From Polynucleobacter necessarius (lineage in GTDB: Bacteria; Pseudomonadota; Gammaproteobacteria; Burkholderiales; Burkholderiaceae): 64,000 nt of DNA. This document shows positions 32,167-42,921 of the stretch, one piece after another. Location of the stretch: contig NZ_LT606948.1 of the NCBI RefSeq assembly GCF_900095185.1, positions 1-64,000 on the forward strand, in the 5' to 3' direction. The notes below the pieces were generated by a model. That model was not told the origin of the DNA. It ran no database searches and worked only from the letters and a program-made list of their open reading frames with translations. The first letter of the stretch is position 1. Each line of letters opens with the position of its first letter. The translations under genes were made by a program, and so were the position numbers.

Positions 32167-34146
32167 TAGAAAATGATACGTGCACCAACAGAAAGTGCTT
32201 GTGACATCCCTTGAATATAAGAAGTGTTATTACTACCTGTACCAGGAGTAATATATTGGCGATTCAATAAATTGACTGCAGAAGCGTAAATCATTGTATT
32301 TTTGGCCATTTCATAGTTCGCGCGCAAACCCACCACAGATGGTTAGCTTAGTGCTGGTAAAAGCGTAATTAAGATCTGTTGCCCATCGTGAATTAATATC
32401 GTGATGAAACTGAAACTCAATACCTTGACTAAAGAGAGTCTGATTATTAGTGTAATAGCTTAAGCTTTGTGCAGAAGCACAAGCACCATACTGGCTAGTT
32501 TGACCAGTCCAAGTAGTAGCTCCACATAATTGTTTTGCTAGGGCTTGATCTGTGGCGCTTCGGGTCGAAAGATTGTATGTCGCCACTGCATTCTGAATAT
32601 AGTTATTAAATGCAGCCAATTGCGCAAAGCCACCCTTCCAGCGATAGTCGGTGCCTACCTCATAACCTGTCATAGTTTCTGGAGTTAAACTTGGATTTGC
32701 AAAGCTGTATCCGTTTGAAGATCCATATGAGCGCAAAGTATTATTCATGCCCGGCGCAAAGGCCTGATAAGCTGCAGAACGCAAGTCCCAGTCTTTGATC
32801 ATGTTATATAGCAATCCCAAAGTAGGGTTTATCTGGGTCTTACTTTGATTTGGTACATTTTGATAGACTGGATTTGTACCGTTAGGGCCAGCGTTATAGT
32901 TGGTGGGCGTTTGACTATTCCATTGATCTATACGAGCCGCCAGAGCTATTTCCACAGGAAATAGCTCGGTTTTTGATTTCACCTGCCCCATCAAGCCATA
33001 AAATGTTTGCTGGCCTTGAGCATAGTTAATTGTGGAAGAGGTCCCATTATCATTTAAGTTATTCGTTAGATTTGAGCCAGCAATATTTCTGGCATCAACA
33101 CCAAGGACATATTGATCGATTAATCCAGTCACCTCCTGCCTCAACTGAACTGAGGCGCCAAGGGTGCTTTAGGGATCCTGATAGTTTGCATTGATATAAG
33201 GCGTATTTGCTGGAATATTGTTGGATCTCGTTGTAGAAGTGGAGCCGTTTTGCTTATTAAGGCCCGTATTCTCCTAAAAGAAATTCACATCTACTTTTGA
33301 TTTATCATTCAGCCGAGTACTTGTCCCCTCAGCCACATCTGGCTCTTGCGTAATATTGGTAGCAAAAGTATACCCCGACGATAGGTTGGACATGGTGTGA
33401 TAACCCACTCGGAAGAAACCATTAGCATCCCTGTATTTTGAAGTTCGAGTTATGCGAAGAAGCGGGACCCTGGCCATTCTTAATACTATTAGGTGATGCT
33501 GGCGAAATCGTCGCAATGTTTTTTTGATAACCCTCCGTATTGAAATAATCGGCCGAGAATCTCAACTGGGGACTTTCAGAGGCAATCAAATCCTTTGAAG
33601 CCGCAACGTTTGCTGTACCAAATGAACCATAGCTTACAGATGCTTTTTGCTGACTGTTGACTGGGGTTTTGGTCTTGATATTAATAACCCCACCCATGCC
33701 ATAGTTACCACACAAACTAGAAACACCGCCGCGGATCAATTCAACAGAGTCAATCGCTGACATTGGCACCAAATTCCATTGCACCGTTCTAGAAAATGCA
33801 TCATTAAGCTGGAACACCATCAATCAATACCAAGGTTCGTGCATTACCAAGGCCACGTACGTTAATACTTTGAGCTGTCGGATCCTGTTGGTAATACGGT
33901 GTGTCATTCAAAATAACACTAGGTACATTTTTTAAAATTTGATCAATGGTTTGTTCTGGGGCCACCTCCAACGCCTCTTTAGTAAGAACTGTGGTATTTA
34001 AGGGAATTTCATCTAAATGGAGTGCCAGAACGAGTTGCCGTGACAGTAACACTCTTTAATGTTTGATCGTAATCGGGTGGTGAGGCAATTTGCGCATGAA
34101 CTCCGCCATATAATGAAGCAAATAAGCACCCAATACAAATACTCAT
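32166..34146 (-). pseudogene. Wrecked TonB-dependent receptor
   Basis: Remnant of an outer membrane receptor of about 650 residues. From ATG 34146 it reads a signal peptide and SVTVTATRSGTP; an extra T near 34032 shifts to LDEIPLNTTVLTKEALEV and the plug domain (IDQILKNVPSVILND, INVRGLGNARTLVLIDGVP). A shift near 33815 leads to PMSAIDSVELIRGG, then further breaks near 33435, 33275, 33170 and 32335; the barrel ends GMSQALSVGARIIF. The plug and barrel are all present in pieces, so decay is by small indels and stops. Its place with PCu(A)C, TlpA and DUF2946 suggests copper as substrate (OprC-like), which is inference. Confidence 0.9.
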
Positions 34147-34251
34147 TTTTTGTTTTCTCAAACAACACTTACTTCTCCAAACCACTTAGCAGCAACGCAG
34201 CAGAAAAACTCGTTGCCAGCTACATAGCTAAGAAGCTATGCCCTAAAAGAT

Positions 34252-34622
34252 TTAGGCTGTTGTTGGTGGTGCAGCTGAGGGAGGGGTTACCCAAACAGCG
34301 AGTGGCTTGAGTGCTTTATAGAAAAGCTGGAGTAACAAAGATAAGGCTTGTGGCGCCTCACACTGGAGATTGGTATTAAACGCTGGAGTTATGGCGTGAT
34401 GGGTGATACAATAGGAGCAATGTTGCGGCTGCTTGCAACCTCTTTTTCATGCATCTGGATATTCATTGTTGCCTTGCTACCATCGGTAACGCATATCTCC
34501 ATCGCAAAACCTTGACTATGTTTAGCAAGCGAAACCGCTTGAGAAACAGCAGGTGCCATTATGCTGATAGCAATTGCAAAAGCGGCAATCCAGTGAATGA
34601 GGCGGTTTTTATGGAAATTCAT
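34252..34622 (-). pseudogene. Broken DUF2946 protein
   Basis: From ATG 34622 a signal-like helix (NRLIHWIAAFAIAISIMAPA) leads to MEICVTDGSKATMNIQ. Near 34425 the frame changes; the other frame then gives QHCSYCITHH, the family's cysteine/histidine motif, and the tail QALSLLLQLFYKALKPLAVW ending at TAA 34252-34254. DUF2946 proteins are small periplasmic proteins found beside TonB receptors for copper. One single-base frameshift is enough to explain it. It probably headed the former operon. Confidence 0.8.
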
Positions 34623-34656
34623 AATTAGAGATTTTAGCGGAACTTTTTATGCCCAT

Positions 34657-34679
34657 GAAAAAAGGGGCATGCGCCCCTG
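34657..34679 (-). terminator. Rho-independent terminator after tctA
   Basis: Minus-strand stem AGGGGC-GCAT-GCCCCT followed by a run of T (the A run at 34658-34663 on the plus strand). It separates tctA from the DUF2946 gene. A second inverted repeat, GAATTGAC/GTCAATTC, lies at about 34689-34713 between this and the tctA stop. Confidence 0.8.
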
Positions 34680-34715
34680 TTCCCTCTTGAATTGACCCCT
34701 TTGAGTCAATTCTGT

Positions 34716-35835
34716 TTATGCAGCAGCAACTTTCTTCTTACCAATGAACTTTACCGATCAATGGCCAAAACAGCAGCACGAATGCAAGAGATGTAATACC
34801 TCCTACCAATGGGTTAGAGAAGAAAAAGCCGCCTAGCAATACCGCTGCTGTTGGTGAACCAGGAATACCCAAAGACAACATTGGGAGGAGCGCCGCTTGT
34901 TCCTGCGGCGTGGGCTGCAGTCTCTGGAGCAACAATACCATCCATTTTGCCGGTACCAAACTTGTCGCCTTCTTTGGAAACACGCTTAGCAACACCGTAA
35001 GCCATAAATGATGCCGGAGTAGCGCCACTAGGGGTGACACCCATCCAGCAACCAATTAAGCAGCTGCGTAAAGATGTGGCCCAGCATCTTGGCAGATGCT
35101 TCCAAGTTTCCCAAACAACCTTACCGCGAATCTTAGCTGCAGCACCTTGGAACGCCAATCCTTCTTCCATGGAGAGAAGAATCTCGCCGATACTAAACAA
35201 ACCGATAATCGCAATCAGGAAGTCAAAGCCACGCATGAACTCTGGGTTACCAAATGTCAAACGCAATTGACCTGTCACCGTATCCATACCGACCGTTGCC
35301 AAAGCAAAGCCGAGCATCATCCCAGAAATCGTTTTAAACGGTGAGCCTTGATTCATGCCCACAAAACTACAGAAGGTCAGCAAGTAACCCGAGAAGAACG
35401 TAGCCGGACCAAATTGCAAGGCAAACTTCGCAACCAGCGGTGCCAAGAATGTAATCATCACAATTGCAAAGAATGCGCCAACGAATGAGGATGTGAATGC
35501 TGCTGTCAGTGCCTCACCTGCTTTACCATTTCGGGCCATCGGCTACCGTCAAAGGGGGTCGCAACCGACCATGGTTCACCAGGGATGTTGAAGAGCACGG
35601 ATGTAATCGCACCGCCGAACAACGGGCCCCAGTAAATACAGGAGAGCATGATGATTGCGGACGTAGGCGGCATTGTAAAAGTCAAAGACCACAGAATCGC
35701 AATTCCGTTTGCGCCACCAAGACCCGGTAGAACACCAATAATCACGCCAAGTGTTACACCGATAAACATGAGCATTAAATTAAAGGGTGTCATTGCAACG
35801 GCAAAGCCGTTGAATAGAGCGCTACTTTCTTCCAA
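34716..35835 (-). pseudogene. tctA: Broken TctA, large permease of a tripartite tricarboxylate transporter
   Basis: TctA forms the channel of a citrate-type uptake system with TctB and a periplasmic TctC. Reading from 35835: FNGFAVAMTPFNLMLMFIGV and VIIGVLPGLGGANG, then a shift near 35520 to ALTAAFTSSFVGAFFAI, then an extra base near 34890 that moves ALLPMLSLGIPGSPTAAVLL. After that only about 40 residues remain (FFFSNPLVGGITSLAFVLLF) with a last shift before the lysine-rich end at TAA 34716-34718. About 370 codons remain of the usual 500, so a large internal deletion follows the LLGG segment. Confidence 0.9.
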
Positions 35836-35879
35836 CTTGGACTCCTTCTTTTCTAATCTTTTTAATAGTTGTTATTTTT

Positions 35880-36401
35880 TTATTGCACGCCAATCATCTC
35901 AAGCGGATTAATCCATGAGCCATGTGGCAATGGAACCTGGAACCAGTACTAAAACATAAAGTACAGGGCTGCACTCACGCCTACTGAGACTACGACTGTT
36001 TTCCAAATTGGATACTTGCCGAGCCATACCATGAAAATTGCGATGTAGAGAGCTGAAGAAACATAAATACCAATTAACTGCACACCTACGACAAAAACAA
36101 TGGCAGGCAACAAAACCGCCATCACTTGCTTAAGTGGCTCTCTATCAACAAATGATTCTTTTTTCTGTTAACAACAGCTGCTTGATACAAAGTCACTGTA
36201 CTTGAAAGCAAAATGCTCACACTAATGTAAAAAGGAAAGTATCCAGCCTCAGGACCGTCAATACCCCAGCTTGCACCTAACTTTAAGCTGCCAACCATTA
36301 CTGTTAGACCAACAGTAAGAAACAAATAAAGCGGTGATGATATCCATCGCCCTCATACTGATTGCTGCATCTTCATTTGTATTGTTTGTATGTGCAGACA
36401 T
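35880..36401 (-). pseudogene. tctB: Broken TctB, small subunit of the tricarboxylate transporter
   Basis: From ATG 36401 (MSAHTNNTNEDAAISMRAMD) the frame is lost after IITALF; one base later it continues FLTVGLTVMVGSLKLGASWG and GIDGPEAGYFPFYISVSILL. A further shift near 36125 leads to VMAVLLPAIVFVVGVQLIG and SAALYFMF, an in-frame TAG, then YWFQVPLPHGSWINP and the end at 35880. Four-helix membrane protein, about 170 residues if repaired. Directly upstream of tctA. Confidence 0.85.
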
Positions 36402-36432
36402 TTTTATTTTTTATAAAAGTTAATTAATGCAC

Positions 36433-36775
36433 TTACTTAAAAAATAGGGCCCCACTAATTACATGATCCAAAATATCAAAAATTCGTTTCGCGCCAGCAG
36501 CAGCTTTGTACGTATGAGAAACAATCCGACTCATCGAGTCAAGGCGTATATAAAAACGACCGATATATGCCAAGAACGCAATAAAGACGCCGACAGTCAC
36601 TTTTTGGTAAGCTACTTCTTGCCAAATAAAGCCCCACACTACTAGCAAACCTGTTTCTGTGAGTAGCGTCACTGTTGGAGAAAACAGGCCCCATACGCGA
36701 TTACCTCGATCATTAATTTGTAAGTTGTCTAAAGCTCGATTGAAGGCGCAATACTTGAGGATGCACCGCCAAGGT
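36433..36775 (-). pseudogene. Internal fragment of an ABC exporter (MsbA type)
   Basis: About 115 codons from the membrane domain of a fused permease-ATPase: AFNRALDNLQINDRGNRVWG, GLFSPTVTLLTETGLLVVWG, AFLAYIGRFYIRLDSMSRI and KAAAGAKRIFDILDHV. The part before this and the whole ATPase domain after it are missing. The right edge abuts the broken cyanophycin synthetase on the other strand. Substrate unknown. Confidence 0.75.
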
Positions 36776-36819
36776 AAATTTCCACGACTTGAATAATTTA
36801 TCGGCTATCTCTAACCGTA

Positions 36820-38488
36820 AATGCCCTACCCCAGCATGATCGCCATGACCTAGCCTTGTTGAACATCGCTGCAGCTACGGAGAAACTGACGGTTTTTTTA
36901 ACACGTGTTGAAGAAGGTGCTTGGCCCGCTCACATTCTTGAGTACTTAACTCTTGCACTACAAAATCTGGCTGGCATTCCTGGCGGCTTTGGTAAAGCGT
37001 GAGATGTTGACCGTCGAGGCATCTATAAAGTAGTGGTTAGCGCAATTAACGAAGAAGTAACTCTCACCGCCCTGAAATACGCTCGCGACCTCTATCTTGC
37101 TTTAGCACAGGACAATAAAGATTGTGTAGCTGAAGTTCAAACCATTATTGAAAATTTACGTGAACTTGGTGATGACCTTCTGCTAGGACTGAGTACTGCC
37201 TGAATTGTGAATGCAGTCGAAGAACGCGGCATTCCGTCGATTCGTTTATCAGAAGGTAACTTAATTCAATTGGGTGACGGATCTAAACAACGTCGTATCT
37301 GGACTGCTGAGACCGATCAAACCAGCGCGATTGCAGAGACAATCTCTCGAGATAAAGATTTAACTAAGAGTTTATTGCGCAGCGCGGGGGTTCCTACGCC
37401 TGAAGGTAGAACGGTTACGAGCCCAGATGACGCCTGGGAGGCAGCGCAGGATATTGACTTACCAGTAGTAGTGCAACCGGTTGCGCATGCATTTAAAATC
37501 ATCTTACAGCAAAGGCCGCCCTGTAGGCGAAGACACCATTAACATGATGTTCCCCCTCGGCGAAGATGGTCGAATTCCAGTAGTTGCTGTTACCGGAACA
37601 AACAGCAAAACAACTACCGTACGTCTCATTTGCTCACCTCATTGGCGAAACAGGTTTACGCGTCGGCATAACAGGTACTGACGGTGTTTATATGAACCAT
37701 CGTTTAATTGACACTGGCGACTGTAGTGGACCCAAGAGCGCTCGCAACGTATTGATGCACCCTGAGATGTCGATGCTGGCGTGTTGGAAACTGCGCGGGG
37801 CGGCTGATTGCCTGAAGGCTTAGGTTTTGACCGCTGCGAAGTGACGCGGTAATCACTAACATTGGCGAATGCGACCACCTGGGCCTGAACTACATTACCA
37901 GCGTCGAGGATTTAGCCGCCCTTAAGCGCGTGATCGTACAAAACGTAGCTCCTTACAGGTGCCGCTGTTCTGAACGCTACAGACCCGATGCGATGGTAGC
38001 GAAAATGGGTGATAAATGCTCTGGTCGCGTCATCTTCTTTGCACAAAATCAATATCATCCCGTGATTACTGCACATCGCGCTACAAATAAAAAAGTTATT
38101 TACTTTGATGGTACTTATATCGTTGCATCAAAGGGCTCACGCGTAATGTATCGCTTCCCTGTCAGTGAAATTCCGCGCACAAAAGATGGTGTTCTTGGTG
38201 TTCAGATTGAAAATGCGATGGCTACAATTGGCGCGGCTTAGACCCTTGGCTTAGATGCAGAGAAAATCGCTCGCGATCTGCATAGCTTTGAAAGCGATCT
38301 CAATTCTGTTCCGGGCCGTTTTAATCAATTCCAACATAATGGCGCTACAGTCATTGCCGACTATGGCGTATAACCCCGACGCCATGCGCGCCCTCACGAG
38401 CGCTGTTGAAGCCATGAAACCTAAGAAGAGTCACGTGGTGATCAGTGAGGCTAGTGATCGTCGTGACAAAGATATTTTCGTGTCATAG
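36820..38488 (+). pseudogene. cphA: Wrecked cyanophycin synthetase, both ends missing
   Basis: Cyanophycin synthetase polymerises Asp and Arg into a nitrogen reserve. Visible in order: ILEYLTLALQNLAGIPGGFG, an in-frame TGA, IYKVVVSAINEEVTLTALKY, another stop, then IVNAVEERGIPSIRLSEGNL and the ATP-grasp region (KSLLRSAGVPTPEGR), a deletion of the ATP-grasp core, GRPVGEDTINMMFPLGEDGR, the Mur-ligase P loop VTGTNSKTTTVR (GTNGKTTT expected), TGDCSGPKSARNVLMHPEM, NIGECDHLGLNY-like text in another frame, and finally DYG and NPDAMRALTSAVEAM. The C-terminus stops at about 38488, 10 nt before fbp. At least eight lesions. Confidence 0.9.
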
Positions 38489-38497
38489 AGCCCAGAT

Positions 38498-39511
38498 CTA
38501 CCGATGAGCTGATGATGAGTGATAGTGCTGTATGCGATCAATCTCTTCTTTAGAGCCCAACATCACCGATACTCGCTCATGTAAATCCGTTGGCTGAAGA
38601 TCCATGATCAAATCTGTACCGTTGGTAGATGCTCCGCCTGCTTGCTCAACAAGAAAGCTCATAGGATTGGCCTCATACATCAAGCGCAACTTACCAGGCT
38701 TATGAGGCTCACGTTGATCCCAAGGGTACATAAAGACTCCACCCCGAGATAATACGCGATGCACATCCGCCACCATAGACGCGATCCAACGCATATTGAA
38801 GTCCTTATCACGAGTGCCGCTGACACCAGCCAGACACTCCTCAACATAGCGACGCACTGGATCAGCCCAGTGACGCATATTAGACATATTGATTGCAAAC
38901 TCTTTGGTGGAATGAGAAATTTTCACCTTATTCTTGATTAATAAGAATGTACCGTTTACCTTATTCAGCGTAAACATCACTACGCCGTCACCAAGAGTCA
39001 AAGCCATAGTAGTTTGGGGGCCATAAACTACATAACCAGCTGCAACTTGGTGTCGCCCCGACAGCAGAAAATCAGAGGTTTGTAGTGGCGCATTAGGATC
39101 TTGCTTGTTCAGAACCGAGAAGATGGTACCAATAGAGACGTTGACGTCAATGTTCGATGAGCCATCGAGTGGATCAAATAATAGTAAATAGTCACCTGTA
39201 CCTTGAGCTGGTAATGGAAACTCCATTTCTTCTGAAGCTAAACCTGCTAGAGACTGGCAACTCTGCACACCTTCGATAAGCAAATCATTTGCAATAATGT
39301 CGAGCTTTTGCTGCACCTCGCCTTGCACATTACCTGTGCCCGCAGACCCCAATAACCCAATTAATGCGCCCTGCGCTACCTCATGGCTCAGGGTTGCACA
39401 GGTCTTCACAACAGCAGTCAGCAATTCCTGCAATCCAGCAGGAACGGACTCGCCTGCAAGTTTTACGGAAGCTAAATATTGCTTGAAATTGATATGGTTA
39501 CTTGAGGACAA
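38498..39511 (-). CDS. fbp: Fructose-1,6-bisphosphatase class I
   Basis: Gluconeogenic enzyme releasing phosphate from fructose-1,6-bisphosphate. The 337 residues show the metal site [18 protein letters not shown] and the sugar-phosphate site region [20 protein letters not shown]. Intact. Its retention implies growth on non-sugar carbon, which fits amino-acid use (ald, pepN and the permease nearby). The stop is 9 nt from the end of the cphA remnant on the other strand. Confidence 0.96.
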   Translation of the reverse strand: MSSSNHINFKQYLASVKLAGESVPAGLQELLTAVVKTCATLSHEVAQGALIGLLGSAGTGNVQGEVQQKLDIIANDLLIEGVQSCQSLAGLASEEMEFPLPAQGTGDYLLLFDPLDGSSNIDVNVSIGTIFSVLNKQDPNAPLQTSDFLLSGRHQVAAGYVVYGPQTTMALTLGDGVVMFTLNKVNGTFLLIKNKVKISHSTKEFAINMSNMRHWADPVRRYVEECLAGVSGTRDKDFNMRWIASMVADVHRVLSRGGVFMYPWDQREPHKPGKLRLMYEANPMSFLVEQAGGASTNGTDLIMDLQPTDLHERVSVMLGSKEEIDRIQHYHSSSAHR

Positions 39512-39578
39512 AAGGTTTGCTCCGGAATTTTGTCAAAGCGGTCTATTGGGCTCTATTTTGCCTTGTCATTGAGTTGCG

Positions 39579-42188
39579 CTAGCTACCAAATGCCTTTCCA
39601 ATCACCTCTCGCACATCAGGAGAGAGGGTTTGGCATGCGGAAACCCGCTCCAGAGCGGCTTTCATACAATCCTGATAAGGTTGGGCAAATAAACGCCAGC
39701 GATCTAGGGCTCTAGCCAAACGTGCGGCAACTTGAGGGTTAATTGGATCCAAGGCCAAGACGCTATCTGCCCAAAACTCATAGCCACCTCCATCAGATTG
39801 ATGAAAACTCGCTGGATTATTTAAGCAGAATGCATGAATGACACTGTGGACCCGATTCGGGTTGTTTAGCTTGAATGCTGCATGCTCTCGCAGTTTTTTA
39901 ACTTCTAATAGCGTCGACTCAAGCCCATCTACCGGTGGGCGACTAGATTGCAATCCAAACCACTTATCGATCACTAGAGCATCATTGGCAAAACGATTAT
40001 AAAAATCTATCAAACAGTCTTGGGCTGCCCTTGATCCATGCACAACCAATGCAGACAGAGCTGCATAGCGATCCGTCATATTGTCAGCGATCTCATATTG
40101 ATGAGTAGCCATCGGAGTCCAGACAGCAGGGCTAGCCTCAAGCAGCATACTCAACACTAAATTCTTGAGAGCGCGTTTACCTGCATCCACTCCATTGGCT
40201 TTGAATGGTCCAGGAGTTTGCATTTGTTGATATAAAGCAGTCCACTCTAATTGGAGCTGGTTGGCAAGCTCGCGACGAAATGCACGACGAGCAGTAAAGA
40301 TCTTTTGTGGATCTACGCTCTTGCACTGCTCATACAAATAGGATTCAGCTGGCAGCATTAATGCTAGAGCTTTAAAGGCTGGATCTAAAGCAGGATCCAA
40401 CAGCAAATTACGGTATGCCTGAATCAGTTGCGCGTCTGGCAAGCGACCATTCAAAATCATTTGCATTGCGAATTTCTGGCCGGCCTCCCAACGATTAAAC
40501 GCGTCATCGTCATTGGAGAATAAAGTTAACAGATCAGCCTCGGACTGTTCAAAATCTAACTGTATTGGTGCAGAAAAATTTCGGTTAATTGAAAGAACAG
40601 GACGTTCTGCAATGTTGTCGAAAGTCCAAGTTTGACTTGCTTGGGTCAACTCCAGTAATTGCTCTTGCTGATCATTCGCCCTAGTCAGTAAGCGCATTTT
40701 CAATGGAAAATGAAACGGTTTTTTCTCAGGCTGCCCAGGACGCGGCGCACAACTTTGAGTCAACGTTAACTGATATTGTTTCGTAGTTGGATCGTAATGC
40801 TCTTGCACTTTCACTCGTGGGGTGCCGGCCTGGCTATACCAATTTGTAAACTGGGTGAGATCTTTGCTATTGGCGTCAGCCATCGCCATTAAGAAGTCAT
40901 CACAAGTTACCGCCTGACCATCATGACGCTTGAAATAAAGATCCATACCTTTGCGGAAACCCTCTTTACCTAAGAGGGTTTGATACATCCGCACAACCTC
41001 AGATCCTTTTTCATAAACAGTAACGGTATAAAAATTATTAATCTCTTGATACTCATCGGGGCGAATCGGATGAGCCATTGGACCTGCATCTTCAGGGAAC
41101 TGGAGTTGACGTAACAAACGCACATCCTCTATACGCTTGACTGCTCTACCGGACTCGCTGCCCATTTGATCGGCAGAAAATTCCTGATCACGAAATACTG
41201 TCAGCCCCTCTTTAAGGGACAACTGGAACCAATCCTGACAAGTCACCCTATTACCAGTCCAGTTATGAAAGTACTCGTGCGCCACAACACTCTCAATATT
41301 GGCAAAGTCTGCATCCGTAGCAGTCTCTGGCTGCGCAAGCACAAACTTGGTATTGAAAATATTCAATCCCTTATTCTCCATGGCGCCCATATTGAAATCA
41401 CTGACCGCAACAATCATGAGACGCTCTAAATCCAGCTCTAAACCAAAACGTCTTTCATCCCAATGAATGGAGGCAATCAGAGAATCCATAGCGTGGCGAG
41501 TTTTCTTCAGATCGTGAGGCTCAACCCAAATCTGTAGGAGTTTTTTGGCACCGCTACTAGTGGTAATTGTTTCCTCAATGCACTCCAACTTACCCGCCAC
41601 TAAGGCAAACAGATAAGAAGGCTTCGGAAATGGATCTTCCCAGGTTGCGCTATGCCAGCCGTTGGGGAGCCTTTCAGTATTCAAGAGGTTGCCGTTAGAC
41701 AGCAAGACTGGGCACTCTACTTCACGGGCCCGCAATATCACACGATAACGCGCCATCACATCTGGTCGATCCAAAAAGTAAGTAATTTTTCGGAAACCCT
41801 CTGCTTCACACTGGGTGAAGAAGTTTCCGTTGGAGACATACAAACCCATGAGAGAGGTATTTCTCTCAGGAACACAAACGCAAATAATTTCTACGACAAA
41901 TTTTTCTTTACCCTCTTTTGGCAAAGAATGAATTGTGAGAGTTTCGGGCGTTAATTTAAAATGTCGGTATGCCTCGCCATTGATACGTAAGCTCACAAAC
42001 TCCAACTCATGTCCAACCAAGATCAAAGGAGATCCGGGCTCAAAACTTTTACCTGGTAGAACCTCGATGCGACTCTTGACGATCGTGCGTGCTGGATCTA
42101 AAGCAATATCGAGCTCGACCTGATCAAACGTATATACAGGTGGGCGGTATTCGAGCCTACGGAAGCTCTGGGGGAGATCAGTTTTCAT
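39579..42188 (-). CDS. pepN: Aminopeptidase N
   Basis: Broad zinc aminopeptidase of the M1 family that degrades peptides in the cytoplasm. The 869 residues include GAMEN at 268-272, zinc site HEYFH at 304-308 with the third ligand E327 (KEGLTVFRDQEFS), and the long helical C-terminal domain. Intact, usual length for the E. coli-type subfamily. It would help the cell live on peptides. Confidence 0.96.
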   Translation of the reverse strand: MKTDLPQSFRRLEYRPPVYTFDQVELDIALDPARTIVKSRIEVLPGKSFEPGSPLILVGHELEFVSLRINGEAYRHFKLTPETLTIHSLPKEGKEKFVVEIICVCVPERNTSLMGLYVSNGNFFTQCEAEGFRKITYFLDRPDVMARYRVILRAREVECPVLLSNGNLLNTERLPNGWHSATWEDPFPKPSYLFALVAGKLECIEETITTSSGAKKLLQIWVEPHDLKKTRHAMDSLIASIHWDERRFGLELDLERLMIVAVSDFNMGAMENKGLNIFNTKFVLAQPETATDADFANIESVVAHEYFHNWTGNRVTCQDWFQLSLKEGLTVFRDQEFSADQMGSESGRAVKRIEDVRLLRQLQFPEDAGPMAHPIRPDEYQEINNFYTVTVYEKGSEVVRMYQTLLGKEGFRKGMDLYFKRHDGQAVTCDDFLMAMADANSKDLTQFTNWYSQAGTPRVKVQEHYDPTTKQYQLTLTQSCAPRPGQPEKKPFHFPLKMRLLTRANDQQEQLLELTQASQTWTFDNIAERPVLSINRNFSAPIQLDFEQSEADLLTLFSNDDDAFNRWEAGQKFAMQMILNGRLPDAQLIQAYRNLLLDPALDPAFKALALMLPAESYLYEQCKSVDPQKIFTARRAFRRELANQLQLEWTALYQQMQTPGPFKANGVDAGKRALKNLVLSMLLEASPAVWTPMATHQYEIADNMTDRYAALSALVVHGSRAAQDCLIDFYNRFANDALVIDKWFGLQSSRPPVDGLESTLLEVKKLREHAAFKLNNPNRVHSVIHAFCLNNPASFHQSDGGGYEFWADSVLALDPINPQVAARLARALDRWRLFAQPYQDCMKAALERVSACQTLSPDVREVIGKAFGS

Positions 42189-42247
42189 AGACCTATTGTA
42201 AGTCTTGACTGTCAGACTTGTTGATTGACTTACTACAGTCTAAATTA

Positions 42248-42802
42248 TTAAGCCCAAATGAAGGTGATTGCGACTACCGCATGTACCCATTTAATCGGCA
42301 TTCGCTTCGTAAATTTTTGCCCGATCCAGACCCGCCGGGGCATGGGCTGACATCATCTCTAATGTGGTGCCAATCGTTACGGCGCACTACGTCTTCATAA
42401 CGTGCGCCAAGGGCAATTGTGGCAATCTGCGTTTTATCACCCTTCTCCGCCAAAAAGAAGAGGCCTGCTTTCAGCATACATACCTGAAAGGCTTTATAGC
42501 CACCTTTGAACCAGCAGCAGCATCAATATGATCTAGTACCAATAGCCATAATCCAATACCTAAGAAGGTTAAACCCAAAATCTAGCCATCACCTCAAGTG
42601 ATACAAGGGTAGTTAGCCAATGACCGACAAATGCAGCACAGCCATGATTGCAATCATGGCGATAAAGATGCCAGCAATAATCGCTAAAGCTTGCTTCGGA
42701 TAGCGTGCAGCCAACATCAAGGAGAGTAATTGGGCCTTATCCCCCAATCTCTGCTAAGGCAACCTCTCCAGTAGAAAGAGCCAAAGCTGAAAAATCCATC
42801 AT
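42248..42802 (-). pseudogene. Broken TMEM165/GDT1 (UPF0016) family membrane protein
   Basis: Remnant of a small Mn/Ca cation exporter with two E-x-GD-K/R motifs. From ATG 42799 or 42802: MDFSALALSTGEVALAEIG, then a shift inside the first motif (expected EIGDKAQLLSLMLAARYPKQ, which reads in the next frame), several more stops, then the second motif AEKGDKTQIATIALGARYED (E-M-GDKTQ expected; K replaces M or L), another shift to VTIGTTLEMM, and a last shift to KFTKRMPIKWVHAVVAITF ending at TAA 42248-42250. At least four lesions. I looked for a yybP-ykoY manganese riboswitch upstream and saw none. Confidence 0.85.
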
Positions 42803-42921
42803 AGAAGGTCCGTTAGTTTTGCATTTACTTGCGTAAATTGATTAGAGATCAGATTTTAAATCCTCTCATCTACCGGACCGGTCACACAGAATACTTTTTT
42901 AGTATCCCTATTTTATTGGCG

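Noticed and set aside
34147..34251. Cobalamin riboswitch upstream of the TonB-dependent receptor
   Set aside because: No B12-box-like sequence; the gene neighbours point to copper, and the DUF2946 gene occupies most of the upstream space.
42803..42921. Manganese-sensing yybP-ykoY riboswitch ahead of the GDT1-family gene
   Set aside because: Such elements often precede this gene family, so I looked for it, but the conserved loop sequences are not visible in these 119 bases.
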